The notes beneath the pieces are model-generated. The model was not told the DNA's origin, made no database searches, and worked only from the letters and a program-made list of their open reading frames with translations. 64,000 nt of DNA, taken from Kribbella flavida DSM 17836 (GTDB lineage: Bacteria; Actinomycetota; Actinomycetes; Propionibacteriales; Kribbellaceae). This document shows, piece after piece, positions 60,524-64,000 of the stretch (within the stretch, counting starts at the first letter, position 1; the number at the start of each line of letters is the position of its first letter). Position numbers and translations under genes: made by a program. The DNA lies in NCBI RefSeq assembly GCF_000024345.1, contig NC_013729.1, positions 1,240,001 through 1,304,000 on the forward strand, given 5' to 3'.

Positions 60524-62059
60524 ATGACGCAACCAGCCGCTGCCGCGCCCACGGGCGGAACCCCGACGCCCGGGGCTCCTCCCGCGCCGCCGCACGGCCC
60601 GAACCACCCCGGCGCACACAGCCAGACTCAGCGCGGCCCCGGCCAGAAAGCCTGGGCCGGCCAGTACGGCGCCCCCGGTGGCAACCACTTCGGCACGCAC
60701 GGCGCCGGTCCGGCCGGGCCCGGGCAGTACGGCGTACCGGGTGGTGGGCCGTGGGCAGGACCCGGGCAGGCGTCGTACGGACCAGGTCCCGCGAGCGAGG
60801 CGCCGCCGGTACGGCGGGCCTACCGGCGGTCGGAGGGACGGGTCGTCAGCGGGGTGGCCGGCGGCATCGCCGACCACCTCAACGTCTCCGACATCGCCGT
60901 CCGGCTGGTGTTCATCGCCGCGACCGTGTTCGGCGGCTTCGGCGTCCTGATCTACGCCGCGCTGTGGTTCCTGATGCCGCTGGCGGCGCCGACCGTGCCG
61001 GCCGCGCCCGGTCTGGCCGCCGCGACCCGCAAGGGCATGCGCTCCGACCAGCCGCCGCCGCTGACCGAGGCCAAGGCCCGCCGCCGCGACAAGAACCGCG
61101 GCCAGGTGATCGCCCTGGTGGTCGTCGGTGTCGGCGTCCTGCTGCTCCTGCAGGCGGCCGGCCTCGGCATCGCCGGCAAGATGTTCTGGCCGCTGGTGTT
61201 CGCCGGCACCGGTCTGGCGCTGATCTGGCGGCAGGCCGACGAGACCCAGAAGGCCGCCTGGACGAACAAGGCGCCCACGCTGGGCGTGCTGTTCGGCAAG
61301 GGCGGCATCAAGTCGATCGTCCGGGTGCTGGTCGGGCTGGTGCTGATCGGCACCGCGGTCACCGTGTTCCTGGTGCAGAACAACCGGCTCTCGATGGTCG
61401 GCGACGTGCTGGTCGCGCTGCTGCTCGCGGTGGTCGGTCTCGGCGTCATCGCCGGCCCGTGGGTGCACCGGCTGAGCCGCGACCTGAACGCCGAGCGCAG
61501 CGAGCGGATCCGCTCCCAGGAACGCGCCGACATGGCCGCGCACCTGCACGACTCGGTGCTGCAGACGCTGGCGCTGATCCAGAAGCAGGCGAGCGACCCG
61601 CGCGCCGTCGTCCGGCTGGCCCGGTCGCAGGAGCGGGACCTGCGCTCCTGGCTGTACGACGAGGACGACAAGACCGACCAGACCCTGGCCGGCGCGGCGA
61701 AACGCGCCGCGGCCGAGGTGGAGGACTCCCACGGCGTACCGGTCGAGGTGGTCACGGTCGGCGACTGCGAGCTGACCGAGGAGCTGTCGGCGATGGTGCG
61801 CGCGGCCCGGGAGTCGATGGTGAACGCGGCCAAGCACTCCGGCGCGGACAAGATCGACGTGTTCGTCGAGGTGGACGGCGACCGGGCGGAGATGTTCGTC
61901 CGGGACCGCGGCAAGGGTTTCGACACCGACGGCGTGCCGGAGGACCGGCTCGGACTGCGGCACAGTGTGATGGGCAGGATGGAACGGCACGGCGGCCGCG
62001 CGACGGTGCGGTCGAGCCCGGAGACGGGCACCGAGGTGCGACTGGAGATGGACAGATGA
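60524..62059 (+). CDS. PspC-domain sensor histidine kinase (NarL/DesK type)
   Basis: Membrane histidine kinase of 511 residues. A Pro/Gly-rich N-terminus (about 1-100) precedes a PspC domain (RRSEGRVVSGVAGGIADHLNVSDIAVRLVFIAATVFGGFGVLIYAALWFLMP, about 105-156), further helices (about 200-310), then a HisKA_3 domain with the phospho-acceptor His in MAAHLHDSVLQTL (about 343). The ATPase domain has the N-box AARESMVNAAKHSGA and G1 DRGKGFD. The architecture matches the actinobacterial MacS-type kinase. It overlaps its response regulator gene by 4 bp (ATGA). Confidence 0.92.
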   Translation: MTQPAAAAPTGGTPTPGAPPAPPHGPNHPGAHSQTQRGPGQKAWAGQYGAPGGNHFGTHGAGPAGPGQYGVPGGGPWAGPGQASYGPGPASEAPPVRRAYRRSEGRVVSGVAGGIADHLNVSDIAVRLVFIAATVFGGFGVLIYAALWFLMPLAAPTVPAAPGLAAATRKGMRSDQPPPLTEAKARRRDKNRGQVIALVVVGVGVLLLLQAAGLGIAGKMFWPLVFAGTGLALIWRQADETQKAAWTNKAPTLGVLFGKGGIKSIVRVLVGLVLIGTAVTVFLVQNNRLSMVGDVLVALLLAVVGLGVIAGPWVHRLSRDLNAERSERIRSQERADMAAHLHDSVLQTLALIQKQASDPRAVVRLARSQERDLRSWLYDEDDKTDQTLAGAAKRAAAEVEDSHGVPVEVVTVGDCELTEELSAMVRAARESMVNAAKHSGADKIDVFVEVDGDRAEMFVRDRGKGFDTDGVPEDRLGLRHSVMGRMERHGGRATVRSSPETGTEVRLEMDR

Positions 62060-62697
62060 GCCAGAGGCGAGTGGTGGTCGTCGACGACCACGACATGTTC
62101 CGGGCCGGGGTACGCAGCGAGATCGGCGCCAGCGTGGACATCGTCGGCGAGGGCGCCGACGTGGACAGCGCGGTGAAGGCGATCGTGGCGGCCGAGCCGG
62201 ACGTGGTCCTGCTCGACGTCCACCTGCCCGGCGGCGGTGGCACCGAGGTGATGAAGCAGGTGCACCAGCGACACCCCGAGGTGAAGTTCCTGGCGCTGTC
62301 GGTGTCGGACGCGGCCGAGGACGTGATCGGCGTGATCCGGGCCGGCGCCCGCGGCTACGTCACCAAGAACATCAGCGGCACCGAACTGGTCGACGCGATC
62401 GGCCGGGTCGCCGACGGGGACGCGGTGTTCTCGCCGCGGCTGGCCGGGTTCGTGCTGGACGCGTTCTCCGGAGCGATCGACATCGCCTCGGTGGACGAGG
62501 ACCTGGACCGGCTGTCCCAGCGCGAGCGCGAGGTGCTCCGGCTGATCGCTCGCGGCTACGCGTACAAGGAAGTGGCCCGCGAGCTGTTCATCTCGGTGAA
62601 GACGGTCGAGACGCACGTGTCCTCGGTCCTGCGCAAGCTGCAGCTGTCCAACCGGCACGAACTGACCCGCTGGGCCACGGACCGCCGCCTGGTCTGA
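62056..62697 (+). CDS. LuxR/NarL-family response regulator
   Basis: Two-component regulator of 213 residues. The receiver domain has VVVVDDHDMFRAG, the phospho-acceptor Asp in VVLLDVHLPGGGG (about 55) and the conserved Lys in GYVTKNIS (about 105). The C-terminal HTH is LSQREREVLRLIARGYAYKEVARELFISVKTVETHVSSVLRKLQLSNR (about 152-199). It is coupled to the PspC kinase by an ATGA overlap and matches MacR-type regulators in context. Targets probably include envelope genes; this is inferred. Confidence 0.94.
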   Translation: MSQRRVVVVDDHDMFRAGVRSEIGASVDIVGEGADVDSAVKAIVAAEPDVVLLDVHLPGGGGTEVMKQVHQRHPEVKFLALSVSDAAEDVIGVIRAGARGYVTKNISGTELVDAIGRVADGDAVFSPRLAGFVLDAFSGAIDIASVDEDLDRLSQREREVLRLIARGYAYKEVARELFISVKTVETHVSSVLRKLQLSNRHELTRWATDRRLV

Positions 62698-62706
62698 GTG
62701 TCAGGG

Positions 62707-62736
62707 GCCCGGCGGGCGCCGTACGGCCGGCCGGGC
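62707..62736. terminator. Weak hairpin after the response regulator
   Basis: GCCCGGC and GCCGGGC form a 7-bp stem with a 16-nt loop, 10 bp after the stop. It may end the kinase-regulator transcript. Confidence 0.35.
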
Positions 62737-62740
62737 TCAC

Positions 62741-62746
62741 TACTGT
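62741..62746 (+). promoter_or_regulatory. Leaderless-type -10 box for the 117-aa membrane protein
   Basis: TACTGT lies 6 nt before ATG 62753. Confidence 0.5.
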
Positions 62747-62752
62747 GTGGGC

Positions 62753-63106
62753 ATGAATTTTCTGCATGACGCGCTCACGCTGCTGCACTTCGTCGGCTTC
62801 GCCGCGCTCTTCGGCGGTTTCTTCACCCAGCTGAAGGCGAAGGAGCCGGTGGTCAACGCCGCCATGCTGCACGGCGCGCTGACCCAGCTGCTCACCGGCG
62901 TGCTGCTGGTCGGCCTCGCGTCCGGCGTCAAGGACGACGACTTCACCGTCGACAACACCAAGATCGGCGTGAAGCTGGTCGTCGTCCTGGTGATCACCGT
63001 GCTCGTGTTCGTGCACCGCAAGCGGCCGTCGATCAGCCGCGGTCTGCTGATGGGCATCGGCGGCCTCACCCTGCTGAACGCGGTCATCGCCGTCTTCTGG
63101 CACTGA
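62753..63106 (+). CDS. Small integral membrane protein
   Basis: A 117-residue protein with about four hydrophobic helices: ALTLLHFVGFAALFGGFFTQL, NAAMLHGALTQLLTGVLLVGLA, KIGVKLVVVLVITVLVFVH and LLMGIGGLTLLNAVIAVFW. His residues in the first two helices are reminiscent of small haem-linked or DoxX/CopD-like membrane proteins, but no family can be asserted. ATG 62753 is supported by a TACTGT box 6 nt upstream. Its role is unknown. Confidence 0.72.
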   Translation: MNFLHDALTLLHFVGFAALFGGFFTQLKAKEPVVNAAMLHGALTQLLTGVLLVGLASGVKDDDFTVDNTKIGVKLVVVLVITVLVFVHRKRPSISRGLLMGIGGLTLLNAVIAVFWH

Positions 63107-63182
63107 ACTTCTGCACCCGGCATATCGCGCGCCGCAGCGGGTACCTCCTCGCCTCAGTGAGTTGAGGTGGGAGGCGGGCGGG

Positions 63183-63788
63183 ATGGGACTGCTGGTCTGG
63201 AGATCTTTCGCGACCTTCGCGGGCCTGCTCGGGGTGGCGGCCGCCGTGATGCTGTGGACGCTGTCCTCGCTGCTCGGCCTGCTGCTCGTCGGCGGACTCG
63301 TCACGTCGCTGGTGCTGTGGTGCGCCCGCGACGGCCAGGACGACCAGCTCGGCGGTCGGAGAGGCCGCTTCTCACGATCCGTGCTGCACGGTTACCTGTC
63401 GGCGCTCGCGGTGGTCGCCGTCGGTGGACTCTGCTCGTTCCTGGGCTTCGCGGGCCTGATCGTGGCGATGATCGTCGCCCTGACCTCCCCGCCCGTACTG
63501 CGCCGGGCGCTCGCCCTGGCCGGCCGGTTGGGCCTCGGCCTCGGCGACGCGAACGAAGCGCCTCGCGACGACGTCGACCGGGTCAGCCGGATGACCACCG
63601 CCGAACTCTGCCGCGCCTGGACCACCAGTTCGCAGCAACTCCGGTCCGGCCCCGGAACCCTTCCGGTCGTGCGCCTGCGCCAGCTCTACCTGGACGAGCT
63701 GGAACGCCGCGACCCCGTCGGCTTCAACGCCTGGCTGGCCTCCTCCGCGAGCGCCGCCGGCGACCCCAGCCGCTTCCTCACCCCCTGA
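63183..63788 (+). CDS. Hypothetical membrane protein
   Basis: A 201-residue protein with three or four helices in its first half (FATFAGLLGVAAAVMLWTLSSLLGLLLVGGLVTSLVLW, about 7-44, and YLSALAVVAVGGLCSFLGFAGLIVAMIVAL, about 66-95). The soluble C-terminus (about 110-201) contains VSRMTTAELCRAWTTSSQQL and RLRQLYLDELERRDPVGFNAWLAS, a segment common to actinobacterial proteins of unknown function. ATG 63183 has a GGAGG-like element upstream; the frame is open from 63162. Confidence 0.68.
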   Translation: MGLLVWRSFATFAGLLGVAAAVMLWTLSSLLGLLLVGGLVTSLVLWCARDGQDDQLGGRRGRFSRSVLHGYLSALAVVAVGGLCSFLGFAGLIVAMIVALTSPPVLRRALALAGRLGLGLGDANEAPRDDVDRVSRMTTAELCRAWTTSSQQLRSGPGTLPVVRLRQLYLDELERRDPVGFNAWLASSASAAGDPSRFLTP

Positions 63789-63912
63789 CCGCGACGACGT
63801 CGTACGGCGGTCTCGCGGTATGGCGTGCCACGGGATGGCGAGCGATGGCTTGATCCGGACAGGGCACAGATTCGCCACCCCGGCTGGGGCGCGGGGCCCT
63901 TCGGGGCTGTTA

Positions 63913-63918
63913 TACCGT
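63913..63918 (+). promoter_or_regulatory. Leaderless-type -10 box for the last gene
   Basis: TACCGT lies 8 nt before ATG 63927, in the same arrangement as other genes here but with a slightly longer spacer. Confidence 0.4.
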
Positions 63919-63926
63919 CGACTGTC

Positions 63927-64000
63927 ATGGAGCGGAATCTCACTGCCGAACAGCTCGCGCTCTTCGAGAAGGAGTTCGCGTCGAACCCGCAGTACCGGGT
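63927..64000 (+). CDS. Probable C1-family aminopeptidase (PepC/bleomycin hydrolase-like), 5' end only
   Basis: Only the first 24 codons lie in the window: MERNLTAEQLALFEKEF, then ASNPQYRV. The pattern LTxEQLxxFExEFxxxPxxRV resembles the start of PepC/bleomycin-hydrolase-type cysteine aminopeptidases, but no active-site residue is included. The start is likely because a TAnnnT box precedes it. The catalytic Cys should lie about 50 residues further on. Confidence 0.55.
   Translation, partial: MERNLTAEQLALFEKEFASNPQYR

Noticed and set aside
59065..62697. Very long open frame (about 1200 codons) running across the PspC gene and kinase
   Set aside because: Its last part is the real response regulator; the rest is antisense or off-frame to well-recognised PspC and kinase domains and encodes only Arg/Gly/Asp-rich text typical of high-GC shadows.

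Overview
The window is about 70% GC and almost wholly coding. Its gene families are typical of actinomycetes: DUF3263 with LytR_C, a PspC-domain histidine kinase with a LuxR-type regulator, LCP, DUF1990, a CGNR regulator and a ROK regulator. Many genes have a TAnnnT box 6-7 nt before ATG/GTG, as in leaderless actinobacterial mRNAs. The composition suggests a soil actinomycete of the Propionibacteriales, perhaps Kribbella-like; this is inferred from gene content, not from a marker gene. No rRNA, tRNA, CRISPR array, prophage or transposase gene was seen.

Layout. 1-15.2 kb: small regulator/enzyme units (partial SDR, phosphotransferase, MarR with EamA exporter, TrmH methylase, hydrolase with LysR and MOSC, lipoprotein-type class E sortase, two methyltransferases, small secreted protein, PPOX, SDR, two tandem membrane-anchored metallopeptidase paralogues of which one has lost its zinc site, GNAT). 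15.4-24.9 kb: MscS-like protein, RHH-like protein beside a 16-bp palindrome, amino-sugar/glycoside module (ROK, GH4, BadF kinase), heterodimeric ABC exporter behind a possible iron box, uracil-DNA glycosylase. 24.9-29.5 kb: 900-bp repeat-rich gap, orphan substrate-binding protein without signal peptide, MITE-like inverted repeat, DHFR-like protein, acetyltransferases, DUF1990. 29.6-36.2 kb: LCP protein, SurE coupled to a PfkB kinase, HU protein, secreted beta-propeller, M13 peptidase; three related intergenic hairpin elements lie here. 36.3-45.5 kb: tight six-gene leftward operon (amidase, Gfo/Idh, OtsA, FGGY kinase, PanD, aminopeptidase P) facing a rightward DUF3263-LytR_C-OtsB operon, so the two trehalose-synthesis genes sit in divergent operons. 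45.5-49.5 kb: HExxH membrane protein, HhH-GPD glycosylase, CPA1 antiporter, GlxA-type regulator. 49.5-51.2 kb: SAM-I riboswitch followed by a threonine-synthase-like gene overlapping a MoaD/ThiS sulfur-carrier gene. 51.2-64 kb: GNAT, toxin-antitoxin pair, alcohol dehydrogenase, three MFS exporters, cold-shock protein, CGNR regulator, PspC/adhesin-like protein with a 59-aa partner, PspC kinase and its regulator, small membrane proteins and the start of a probable C1 peptidase.

The items most worth following are the riboswitch-controlled ThrC-like/MoaD pair, the live/dead metallopeptidase pair, the palindrome covering the start of the RHH-like gene, the ABC exporter with cleanly split ATP sites, the MITE-like element, the three-copy intergenic hairpin family, and the leader hairpin with a seven-codon reading frame before a Cmx-type exporter.
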